Source of the DNA: Hominenteromicrobium mulieris
GTDB taxonomy: Bacteria; Bacillota; Clostridia; Oscillospirales; Acutalibacteraceae
Direction: 5' to 3'
NCBI GenBank assembly: GCA_021029595.1
Contig: JAJJOY010000005.1
Coordinates: forward strand, 62,001 to 126,000
Length of the DNA stretch: 64,000 nt
Part shown: positions 20,269 to 27,089 of the stretch, in pieces
How positions within the stretch are numbered: the stretch's first letter is position 1
Layout of the letters: the number at the start of each line of letters is the position of its first letter
The notes under the pieces: model-generated
Told to the model about the DNA's origin: nothing
The model's database searches: none
What the model saw: the letters and a program-made list of their open reading frames with translations, nothing else
Position numbers and translations under genes: made by a program

Positions 20269-21021
20269 ATGCAGCTTAGAAAAACGATTTTAGCTTCCGT
20301 GTTTTCTGCGGCGCTTGCGCTCTCTGCGGTCGCCTGCGGCACAGCGGAAAACACACAAAGCGTGAGCAGCGCGGCGGCTTCAGAGCACGTAGCGGAAACG
20401 CCGACACCTTCCCCCGAAGCGACCGCAACGGCATCGCCTACCGCTGAGCCGACGGTAAAATCCACCGCATCTCCCGCACCGGAAAGCAACGAGGTAAGCG
20501 AAAACGCAGAGATTACTGCGGAGCTTGAAGCGATGGCGCCGCTTTTGGAAGCACACATTCTGGCGCAGATGAACGGCATGGCGTTCGACGCGAATGATCC
20601 CGTTTACTTTTGGCAGACCGCGGCCTTTGCGGTGGACAACTGCGGCATGACGTTTTACAGCGCAGAGACGACCGGCAGCGCGCTGGTGCTCTCTCGCGGG
20701 GTGATGGAAGAAATTGTGAGCGGACTATTCGAAAGCGCCGCAAATGAAGACCTGCCGGATATTCCCGACTCGCTTTCGGGTGAGATTTCGTACGATGCGG
20801 ACAGCGACACCTATGCGCGGCCTATAAGCGGCGGCGGCTTTTCCGTGGACATACAAGGCTGTGTGAAAAGCGGAGATGTGTACACCGTGACGGCAGCGCT
20901 CATTCGCGACGAGAACGAGTCGGAACCACAGGCAATCTTCACAGCGGAGCTCGTGCCGAATCCGCGCGAGGACAATACCGTATTTATATATAGTATACGC
21001 ACCGTGAAACAAATTTCATAA
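20269..21021 (+). CDS. Secreted lipoprotein of unknown function
   Basis: I do not recognise the family. The product (250 residues) starts with a lysine/arginine-hydrophobic signal and a lipobox-like end, SAVACG, with the lipid cysteine at about residue 23. A Pro/Thr/Glu/Ala-rich linker (about 40-78) follows, then a globular domain that begins ELEAMAPLLEAHIL. The start at 20269 is set by AAAGGAGTGA; a longer frame upstream has no ribosome site. It is likely anchored outside the cell membrane. It is monocistronic, with a terminator at 21031. Confidence 0.8.
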   Translation: MQLRKTILASVFSAALALSAVACGTAENTQSVSSAAASEHVAETPTPSPEATATASPTAEPTVKSTASPAPESNEVSENAEITAELEAMAPLLEAHILAQMNGMAFDANDPVYFWQTAAFAVDNCGMTFYSAETTGSALVLSRGVMEEIVSGLFESAANEDLPDIPDSLSGEISYDADSDTYARPISGGGFSVDIQGCVKSGDVYTVTAALIRDENESEPQAIFTAELVPNPREDNTVFIYSIRTVKQIS

Positions 21022-21030
21022 GCAAATTAA

Positions 21031-21074
21031 AAATGTCGCGCAGAATGTGTATTTCTTCTGCGTGACATTTTATT
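21031..21074 (+). terminator. Terminator of the lipoprotein gene
   Basis: AAATGTCGCGCAGAA pairs with TTCTGCGTGACATTT (one mismatch) and runs into T residues. Confidence 0.85.
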
Positions 21075-21175
21075 ATCAAACTCTCTGTGAAACACAACAA
21101 AATAGTTTCCTAACACTCCGTTCATTTTTGGTACATGTATATCGATATAGAAATATCAATATGCAAATTTAGCAC

Positions 21176-21204
21176 TTAACAAATCAAAAATTTTGATATA
21201 CAAT
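21176..21204 (+). promoter_or_regulatory. Promoter of the iron alcohol dehydrogenase gene
   Basis: TTAACA and TACAAT are 17 bases apart; the stretch upstream is strongly AT-rich. The resulting leader is about 75 bases long and holds the hairpin at 21225. Confidence 0.6.
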
Positions 21205-21224
21205 ACAGTCGTAAAAAGAAGTTA

Positions 21225-21240
21225 GGTGGTGCAAACCACC
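21225..21240 (+). promoter_or_regulatory. Leader hairpin with GCAA tetraloop
   Basis: GGTGGT-GCAA-ACCACC is a perfect 6-bp stem closed by a GNRA loop in the 5' leader, 44 bases before the start codon. It has no T run. It may stabilise the mRNA. Confidence 0.5.
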
Positions 21241-21284
21241 GAGCTTTGCGATAAATTGCTTCACATAGAAAGGGCGATAGACTT

Positions 21285-22502
21285 ATGGCAAGATTTACAC
21301 TTCCCCGCGATTTGTATCATGGCAAGGGTGCTTTGGAAGAACTGAAGCATTTTGAAGGCAAGAAGGCTGTTGTTTGTGTAGGCGGCGGCTCCATGAAGCG
21401 TTTCGGCTTTTTGGACCGTGCAGTCGGCTATCTGAAGGAAGCCGGCATGGAGGTCGAGCTGATTGAAGGCATTGAGTCTGACCCGTCTGTTGAGACCGTT
21501 ATGAAGGGTGCGCAGAAGATGATCGAGTTCCAGCCGGATTGGATCATCGCGATGGGCGGCGGTTCTCCGATCGATGCCGCAAAAGCTATGTGGATCAAAT
21601 ATGAATACCCGGACGTTACGTTTGAGGATATGTGCAAGGTCTTCGGCCTGCCGAAGCTGCGCCAGAAGGCACACTTCTGCGCCATTTCCTCTACTTCCGG
21701 CACCGCAACGGAAGTGACCGCGTTCTCCATCATCACCGATTATCAAAAGGGCATCAAGTACCCGATTGCTGACTTCGAGATTACCCCGGATGTCGCCATC
21801 GTTGACCCGGACCTTGCCGAGACGATGCCGAAGAAGCTCGTTGCGCACACCGGTATGGATGCTATGACCCATGCGATTGAAGCGTATGTTTCCACCGCAA
21901 ACTGCGATTTCACCGACCCGCTCGCCATCCACGCAATCGAGATGATCATGAAGGACCTTATCCCGTCCTATAACGGCGATATGACCGCCCGCGACAACAT
22001 GCACAACGCACAGTGTCTGGCCGGTATGGCGTTCTCCAACGCTCTGCTCGGCATCGTACACTCCATGGCACACAAGACCGGCGCTGCGTTTGCCGATTAC
22101 GGCGCACACATCATCCACGGCGCTGCAAACGCTATGTATCTGCCGAAGGTCATCGCGTTCAACGCAAAGGACGAGACCGCAAAGAAGCGTTACGGCGTCA
22201 TCGCCGACTACATGCACCTCGGTGGCAACAACGACGACGAGAAGGTGCAGCTGCTCATCCAATACCTGCGCAACATGAACGACGAGCTGAACATTCCGCA
22301 CTGCATCAAGCACTACGGCCCGGACAGCTTCCCGACCGAGAACGGCTTTGTGCCGGAGAACGTCTTCCTTGAGAGACTGCCGGAGATTGCAAAGAACGCT
22401 ATCGCCGATGCCTGCACCGGTTCCAACCCGCGTCAGCCCAGCCAGGAAGAAATGGAAAAGCTGCTTAAGTGCTGCTACTACGACACGGAAGTTGACTTCT
22501 AA
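21285..22502 (+). CDS. Iron-containing alcohol dehydrogenase
   Basis: This is a group III (Fe-dependent) NAD(P)H alcohol dehydrogenase of 405 residues, probably an ethanol/butanol-forming or aldehyde-reducing enzyme. The N-terminal nucleotide-binding half has GGGSMKRFG and AMGGGSPIDAAKAMW. The iron ligands lie in HTGMDAMTHAIEAY and GIVHSMAHKTGAAF, with a later histidine in GAHIIHGAANA. The codon bias toward highly used codons and a good leader suggest strong expression, as expected for a fermentation enzyme. The exact substrate cannot be assigned. Confidence 0.93.
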   Translation: MARFTLPRDLYHGKGALEELKHFEGKKAVVCVGGGSMKRFGFLDRAVGYLKEAGMEVELIEGIESDPSVETVMKGAQKMIEFQPDWIIAMGGGSPIDAAKAMWIKYEYPDVTFEDMCKVFGLPKLRQKAHFCAISSTSGTATEVTAFSIITDYQKGIKYPIADFEITPDVAIVDPDLAETMPKKLVAHTGMDAMTHAIEAYVSTANCDFTDPLAIHAIEMIMKDLIPSYNGDMTARDNMHNAQCLAGMAFSNALLGIVHSMAHKTGAAFADYGAHIIHGAANAMYLPKVIAFNAKDETAKKRYGVIADYMHLGGNNDDEKVQLLIQYLRNMNDELNIPHCIKHYGPDSFPTENGFVPENVFLERLPEIAKNAIADACTGSNPRQPSQEEMEKLLKCCYYDTEVDF

Positions 22503-22560
22503 GTCTATAAAGACAATCTATAACGCATCCCGGGCATCTGTCCGGTAAAAGGACATTCTA

Positions 22561-22605
22561 TCCCTGCCGCCCGGTATTTCTTCGGAAATCGCCGCACGGC
22601 AGGGA
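22561..22605 (+). terminator. Terminator of the alcohol dehydrogenase gene
   Basis: TCCCTGCCG pairs with CGGCAGGGA around a 27-base partly structured loop, followed by a pyrimidine-rich tract. Confidence 0.65.
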
Positions 22606-22622
22606 TTTCCTGTCTTTTCCCG

Positions 22623-22651
22623 TTGTAATTTTGATATTTCTCTGTTATAAT
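22623..22651 (+). promoter_or_regulatory. Promoter of nfnAB
   Basis: TTGTAA and a perfect TATAAT are 17 bases apart, 115 bases before nfnA. Confidence 0.8.
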
Positions 22652-22765
22652 AGTATCGTTTGCAGGTTTTAAAGGCAAAAATTGCAAAACCGGCATCCGA
22701 CACAGACAAAACTTAGGCAAAATCGCACAAACTGCGCACATGCCTGAAGGGAAAGGTTTTGAAGT

Positions 22766-23608
22766 ATGTATAAGATCGTTAAAAAACAGCCGCTGAACCC
22801 CACGGTGACACGGATGGAGATCGAGGCGCCGCTCATTGCGAAAAAAGCAAAGCCCGGCCAGTTTATCATTCTGCGCGTAGACGAAAACGGCGAGCGCATC
22901 CCGCTGACCGTTGCCGGCTATGACCGCGAAAAGGGCACCGTTACAATCATTTTTCAGATTGTCGGCGCAACGACCGAAAAGCTCAACCACTTAAACGAAG
23001 GTGAATGTCTGCACGACTTCGTAGGCCCGCTCGGCGTACCAACGCATGTAGACGGCCTTAAGAAGGTCTGCGTTATCGGCGGCGGCGTAGGCTGCGCCAT
23101 CGCACTGCCCATTGCCGAAGAGCTGCACGCCATGGGCGCGGAAGTCACCTCTATCATCGGCTTCCGCAATCAGGATCTCGTAATTCTGGAAGACGAATTC
23201 AAGGCTTGCTCCGACCACTTCACGCTGATGACGGACGACGGCTCCTACGGCGAAAAGGGCAATGTCACCGCCCCGCTGAAGACGCTGCTTGAAAACGGCG
23301 AGCGTTTTGACGAGGTCATCGCCATCGGCCCGCTGATCATGATGAAGTTCGTCTGCCTCACCACAAAGGAATACGACCAGAAGACCGTTGTTTCCATGAA
23401 TCCGATCATGGTAGACGGCACGGGCATGTGCGGCGGCTGCCGCCTGACCGTTGGCGGCAAAACGAAGTTTGCCTGCGTAGACGGCCCGGACTTTGACGGC
23501 CACGAGGTCGATTTTGACGAGGCGATGAGCCGCTCCCGCAGCTACACTTCTTTTGAGCGCCACGCTTATGAGGAAACCTGCAACCTGTTCAAGAAGGAGG
23601 TTGAGTGA
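22766..23608 (+). CDS. nfnA: NADH-dependent ferredoxin:NADP oxidoreductase, small subunit
   Basis: NfnA holds FAD and a [2Fe-2S] cluster and pairs with NfnB to couple NADH, ferredoxin and NADPH. The 280 residues show the FAD domain (PGQFIILRVDENGERIPLTVAG), the NAD loop VIGGGVGCAIALPIAEEL, and the C-terminal cluster binding run GTGMCGGCRLTVGGK...FACVDGP with three cysteines. The same fold serves in dihydroorotate dehydrogenase electron transfer (PyrK), but the partner gene next door decides for Nfn. Confidence 0.9.
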   Translation: MYKIVKKQPLNPTVTRMEIEAPLIAKKAKPGQFIILRVDENGERIPLTVAGYDREKGTVTIIFQIVGATTEKLNHLNEGECLHDFVGPLGVPTHVDGLKKVCVIGGGVGCAIALPIAEELHAMGAEVTSIIGFRNQDLVILEDEFKACSDHFTLMTDDGSYGEKGNVTAPLKTLLENGERFDEVIAIGPLIMMKFVCLTTKEYDQKTVVSMNPIMVDGTGMCGGCRLTVGGKTKFACVDGPDFDGHEVDFDEAMSRSRSYTSFERHAYEETCNLFKKEVE

Positions 23609-23610
23609 TC

Positions 23611-25026
23611 ATGCCTAACATGAGAATGACAAAGAACCCCATGCCCTCGCAGGACCCGAACGTTCGCAACAAGAACTTTAAAGAGGTCACACTGGGCTAT
23701 ACCGAAGAAATGGCGCTGGATGAAGCACAGCGCTGCCTGAATTGTAAGAACATGCCGTGCGTTTCCGGCTGCCCGGTCAATATTCATATTCCGGAATTCA
23801 TCAAGAAGGTCGCCGAGCACGACTTTGAGGGCGCGTATCAGGTTATTGCGCAGTCCTCTTCCCTGCCGGCTGTCTGCGGCCGTGTCTGCCCGCAGGAGAC
23901 GCAGTGCGAAGGCAAGTGCGTGCGCGGCATTAAGGGCGAACCGGTCGGCATCGGCCGTCTGGAGCGTTTTGTTGCCGACTGGCACAACGCACACGCTACC
24001 GTTGCCACCATCACCGCGCCGAAGAACGGCCACAAGGTTGCCATTATCGGTTCCGGCCCTGCGGGTCTTACCTGCGCGGGTGACCTCGCAAAGCTGGGCT
24101 ACGACGTGACGATTTACGAAGCGCTGCACCTTGCAGGCGGCGTGCTCGTGTACGGCATCCCGGAGTTCCGTCTGCCGAAGTCCATCGTGCAGAAGGAAGT
24201 CGATAATCTCAAGGCGCTCGGCGTCAAGGTGGAGACCAATATGGTCATCGGTCGTATCCTGACGATTGAAGAGCTGAAGGACGAGTACGGCTACGAGGCC
24301 GTGTTTGTCGGCACGGGTGCAGGTCTTCCCCGCTTTATGAACATCCCGGGCGAGAACCTGAAGGGTGTGTACTCCGCAAACGAATTCCTCACCCGCAGCA
24401 ACCTGATGAAGGCTTACCGCGATGATTCCACTACGCCGATCCAGCACGCGAAAAACGTGGCGGTCGTCGGCGGCGGTAACGTGGCCATGGACGCCGCGAG
24501 AACCGCAAAGCGTCTCGGCGCGGAGAACGTGTACATCATCTACCGCCGCGGCATGGCAGAACTGCCGGCACGTAAGGAAGAAGTGGAGCACGCAGAGGAA
24601 GAGGGCATCATCTTCCATACGCTGACGAACCCGGTAGAGATTTTGCCGACGGACGTCACCGACCCGCGTGACCCGAACTACGGCTGGGTCGCCGGTATTC
24701 GCTGCGTAAAAATGGAGCTTGGCGAGCCGGACGCTTCCGGCAGACGCAGCCCGATCGTCATTGAGGGCAGCGAATTCGATATTCCGATGGATTGCGTTAT
24801 CATGTCCCTCGGTACTTCCCCGAACCCGCTGCTGAAAGCCACCACCCCGGGTCTTGAGACCCAGAAGCGCGGCCAGATCATCGCGGACGAACACGGCCTC
24901 ACCTCCATCGAGGGTGTGTACGCAGGCGGCGACGCCGTAACGGGCGCCGCAACGGTTATCCTCGCCATGGGCGCAGGCAAGACCGCCGCAGCTGCAATCG
25001 ACAAGTACATTCAGGAAAAGAAGTAA
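23611..25026 (+). CDS. nfnB: NADH-dependent ferredoxin:NADP oxidoreductase, large subunit
   Basis: NfnB is a glutamate-synthase small-subunit-like flavoprotein. Two [4Fe-4S] sites lie in CLNCKNMPCVSGCPVN and CGRVCPQETQCEGKC. An FAD loop GSGPAGLTCAGDLAKLGYDV and an NADPH loop VGGGNVAMDAARTAKRLG follow, and the end is GVYAGGDAVTGAATVILAMG. It could be confused with GltD, but no gltB is near and it is coupled to nfnA. The ATG at 23611 lies 10 bases after AAGGAGG; a GTG at 23605 overlapping the nfnA stop is possible but too close. Function: reversible bifurcation that provides NADPH in strict anaerobes. Confidence 0.92.
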   Translation: MPNMRMTKNPMPSQDPNVRNKNFKEVTLGYTEEMALDEAQRCLNCKNMPCVSGCPVNIHIPEFIKKVAEHDFEGAYQVIAQSSSLPAVCGRVCPQETQCEGKCVRGIKGEPVGIGRLERFVADWHNAHATVATITAPKNGHKVAIIGSGPAGLTCAGDLAKLGYDVTIYEALHLAGGVLVYGIPEFRLPKSIVQKEVDNLKALGVKVETNMVIGRILTIEELKDEYGYEAVFVGTGAGLPRFMNIPGENLKGVYSANEFLTRSNLMKAYRDDSTTPIQHAKNVAVVGGGNVAMDAARTAKRLGAENVYIIYRRGMAELPARKEEVEHAEEEGIIFHTLTNPVEILPTDVTDPRDPNYGWVAGIRCVKMELGEPDASGRRSPIVIEGSEFDIPMDCVIMSLGTSPNPLLKATTPGLETQKRGQIIADEHGLTSIEGVYAGGDAVTGAATVILAMGAGKTAAAAIDKYIQEKK

Positions 25027-25053
25027 GTCCGCTTTTCCCCTAACCTAAAAATG

Positions 25054-25088
25054 AACGGCACCGGTGATTGATTTCATCGGTGCCGTTT
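25054..25088 (+). terminator. Terminator of nfnAB
   Basis: AACGGCACCGGTGA pairs with CATCGGTGCCGTT and ends in TTTT. Confidence 0.9.
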
Positions 25089-25105
25089 TGCTGTGTTTGG
25101 CGGGT

Positions 25106-25261
25106 TTAATTTTCAAATGCGTTCTGCATCCACTGCGTCGTGTAGGCATCTGCCGGGCGGTCTTTCCGCACGCCGGAACCGACCTGCACGCCCATCAAAA
25201 TGCGCGGCTCGCGCTCGGCTAATGCCATAAAACGCGCCAAAATTTCATCGTATCTGCCCAT
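25106..25261 (-). CDS. Small ORF resembling the start of a nucleotidyltransferase (remnant)
   Basis: A 51-residue frame has an AGGAGC ribosome site and a promoter-like pair (25305-25333). The sequence YDEILARFMALAEREPRI followed by VGSGVRKDRPADAY matches the N-terminal pattern of aminoglycoside 6-adenylyltransferase-like nucleotidyltransferases. In those the GSR.R.DRPAD run precedes a catalytic SD.D motif. Here the frame diverges just at that point and stops, so the catalytic aspartates are missing. Either this is a broken remnant that still has its control region, or a small protein of new function. Confidence 0.5.
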   Translation of the reverse strand: MGRYDEILARFMALAEREPRILMGVQVGSGVRKDRPADAYTTQWMQNAFEN

Positions 25262-25304
25262 TTTTCACAGCTCCTTTTTTCAATTTTTTTAGAAAAACAA
25301 GCAG

Positions 25305-25333
25305 AGTATACCACGCTTTTCAGAGAAACACAA
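25305..25333 (-). promoter_or_regulatory. Promoter of the small ORF at 25106
   Basis: On the minus strand TTGTGT and TATACT are 17 bases apart, about 44 bases before the start codon. Confidence 0.5.
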
Positions 25334-25361
25334 CGCCCTTTTGTATACTGCCGAAAGCATC

Positions 25362-25390
25362 TTGAATTTTCACGGTTTTGGCAGTATAAT
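25362..25390 (+). promoter_or_regulatory. Promoter of the SGNH hydrolase/ybaK pair
   Basis: TTGAAT and TATAAT are 17 bases apart, 36 bases before the start codon. Confidence 0.8.
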
Positions 25391-25426
25391 TCTATTGGCA
25401 AATCTACCCGAAAAGAGGTTTTCAGA

Positions 25427-26023
25427 ATGAAAAAAGTGCTTTTGCTCGGCGATTCCATTCGCATGGGCTATGACGATTATGTAAAAGAAGAGTTAGACGG
25501 CAAGTGTGAGGTCGTTTACGACGCCGAGGACAACGGCCGCTTCGCTGCGTACACGCTGTGGCAGGCGAACCAGATGTTCAAGCATCACGGCCATTTTGAC
25601 GTGATACACTGGAACAATGGCTACTGGGATATGAACATTGAGGCTCCGATGACGGAGGCCATGCACCCCGTTGAGGAATATGTGCACTTCTTAAAGCGCA
25701 TCATCAAGCTGTGCAGAGAAAACGGCGCGAAGATCATCTTCGCGACCACCACGCCGATTTTGGAGCCCGGCATGGCGGCAGACAACACCGGCACGCAGGC
25801 GGACAGCATCAACTACAATAACGAGTGGGTGGAGCTGTATAACAACGCCGCCAAAAAGCTGATGGCAGAGGAAAACATCCCAGTGAACGACCTTTACGCG
25901 CTGTGCAAGGAAGGCGAGCACTATTATAAGTGCCCGGATATGCTGCACCTGACCGAGGAAGGCTACCGCAAGTGCGCAAAGCAGGCGGCCGACATGATCC
26001 TGAAGGAGCTCGGTGAAGCATGA
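25427..26023 (+). CDS. SGNH/GDSL family hydrolase
   Basis: This 198-residue cytoplasmic-looking esterase/lipase-fold protein has block I LLLGDSIRMGY (nucleophile Ser10), an Asn-bearing block HWNNGYWDMN and block V DMLHLTEEGY with the Asp and His of the triad. The substrate is not known; members deacetylate sugars or act as esterases. It overlaps the next gene by 4 bases, so the two are co-translated. Confidence 0.88.
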   Translation: MKKVLLLGDSIRMGYDDYVKEELDGKCEVVYDAEDNGRFAAYTLWQANQMFKHHGHFDVIHWNNGYWDMNIEAPMTEAMHPVEEYVHFLKRIIKLCRENGAKIIFATTTPILEPGMAADNTGTQADSINYNNEWVELYNNAAKKLMAEENIPVNDLYALCKEGEHYYKCPDMLHLTEEGYRKCAKQAADMILKELGEA

Positions 26024-26502
26024 GCTCCGGCGTAAAAAAGACGAACGCCATGCGCATGCTGGACAGCGCGAAGATTCCCTATGAGGTGCGCACATATGAA
26101 TTTGAGGAGACCGATCTCGCGGGCGTACACGCGGCAGACGCCGTGGGTATGCCGTATGAGACGGTGTTCAAAACGCTCGTTGCGCGCGGCGATAAGACTG
26201 GGTTTGTCGTGTTTTGCATCCCCGTAGCGGAGGAATTAGACCTCAAAAAAGCCGCCAGAGCCAGCAAAAATAAATCTGTGGAGCTTCTGCACGTGAAAGA
26301 CTTGCTGCCGACGACCGGCTATATCCGCGGCGGCTGCTCGCCCGTGGGCATGAAGAAGGAATTCCCGACATATATCGACGAGACTGCCATGCTGTTTGAT
26401 GCAATCGCCGTCAGCGGCGGTATGCGCGGCGTGCAGCTCATCGTAAACCCGGATCAGCTTTTGGGCTTCGTCAAAGGCGAGTATGTCGATTTGACGGCGT
26501 AA
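26020..26502 (+). CDS. ybaK: Cys-tRNA(Pro)/Cys-tRNA(Cys) deacylase, YbaK/EbsC type
   Basis: YbaK clears cysteine mischarged on tRNA(Pro). The 160 residues show KTNAMRMLDSAKIPYEVRTYE, YETVFKTLVARGD, the conserved KKAARASKNKSVEL with its catalytic lysine, and GYIRGGCSPVGMKK. Family length is normal. Confidence 0.92.
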   Translation: MSSGVKKTNAMRMLDSAKIPYEVRTYEFEETDLAGVHAADAVGMPYETVFKTLVARGDKTGFVVFCIPVAEELDLKKAARASKNKSVELLHVKDLLPTTGYIRGGCSPVGMKKEFPTYIDETAMLFDAIAVSGGMRGVQLIVNPDQLLGFVKGEYVDLTA

Positions 26503-26561
26503 CACAGAGCGAACTGTAACGGCGATAAAAACCTTTTGATCTAACTTTTCTCAAAAAAATT

Positions 26562-26612
26562 CACGCTCCCCTGCCTACTTCTTTAAAGTATCTGCAGCGG
26601 GAGCGTGTTTTA
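26562..26612 (+). terminator. Terminator after ybaK
   Basis: CACGCTCCC pairs with GGGAGCGTG across a 28-base loop and ends in TTTT; it could act in both directions between the convergent ybaK and tagD genes. Confidence 0.75.
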
Positions 26613-26654
26613 TATCTGCTATTTTTATAAATAACTTTTCGCGAAAGCGTATAA

Positions 26655-27086
26655 TCAGTGGTTCATGAGCGCTTCGGCATTTTCGTTTTCGTTTACAAGG
26701 CCGAGGTCGTGCTTGATCTTCGTAGTGGAGATGCCCGGCGTGCGCGGCAGGAAGACGAGCTCGCAGTAATCCTTGAGGTAGTCAAAGCGATCGCTGTTTT
26801 CCCAGTCACTGCCCATAACGACTACGTCCACATGGTAGTCCTTCACGTCGCTGATCTTCTGATCCCAGCTTTCCTCCGGAATGACGAGGTCAACGTAGCG
26901 AATGGCTTCGAGCATCATTTTGCGCGTTTCATAATCGTGAAACGCTTTTTTGCCCTTGCCGGCGTTGAACTCATCCGTGGAAAGCGCCACGATAAGATAA
27001 TCGCCCAGTGCCTTTGCGCGCTTTAAAAGGTTGATGTGGCCGTAATGCAGCAGGTCAAACGTTCCGTAGGTCAATACTCGTTTCAT
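26655..27086 (-). CDS. tagD: Glycerol-3-phosphate cytidylyltransferase
   Basis: TagD makes CDP-glycerol, the donor for poly(glycerol phosphate) chains. The 143-residue protein has the nucleotide-binding HxGH in GTFDLLHYGHINLLKRAK and the RTPGISTTKIK signature. It lies directly after the polymerase-like gene, so donor synthesis and use are encoded together. Confidence 0.94.
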   Translation of the reverse strand: MKRVLTYGTFDLLHYGHINLLKRAKALGDYLIVALSTDEFNAGKGKKAFHDYETRKMMLEAIRYVDLVIPEESWDQKISDVKDYHVDVVVMGSDWENSDRFDYLKDYCELVFLPRTPGISTTKIKHDLGLVNENENAEALMNH

Positions 27087-27089
27087 GTT

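Noticed and set aside
21140..21185. Rex (redox repressor) site before the alcohol dehydrogenase gene
   Set aside because: Only one half (TTAACAA) fits; the other half matches in about three of seven positions.
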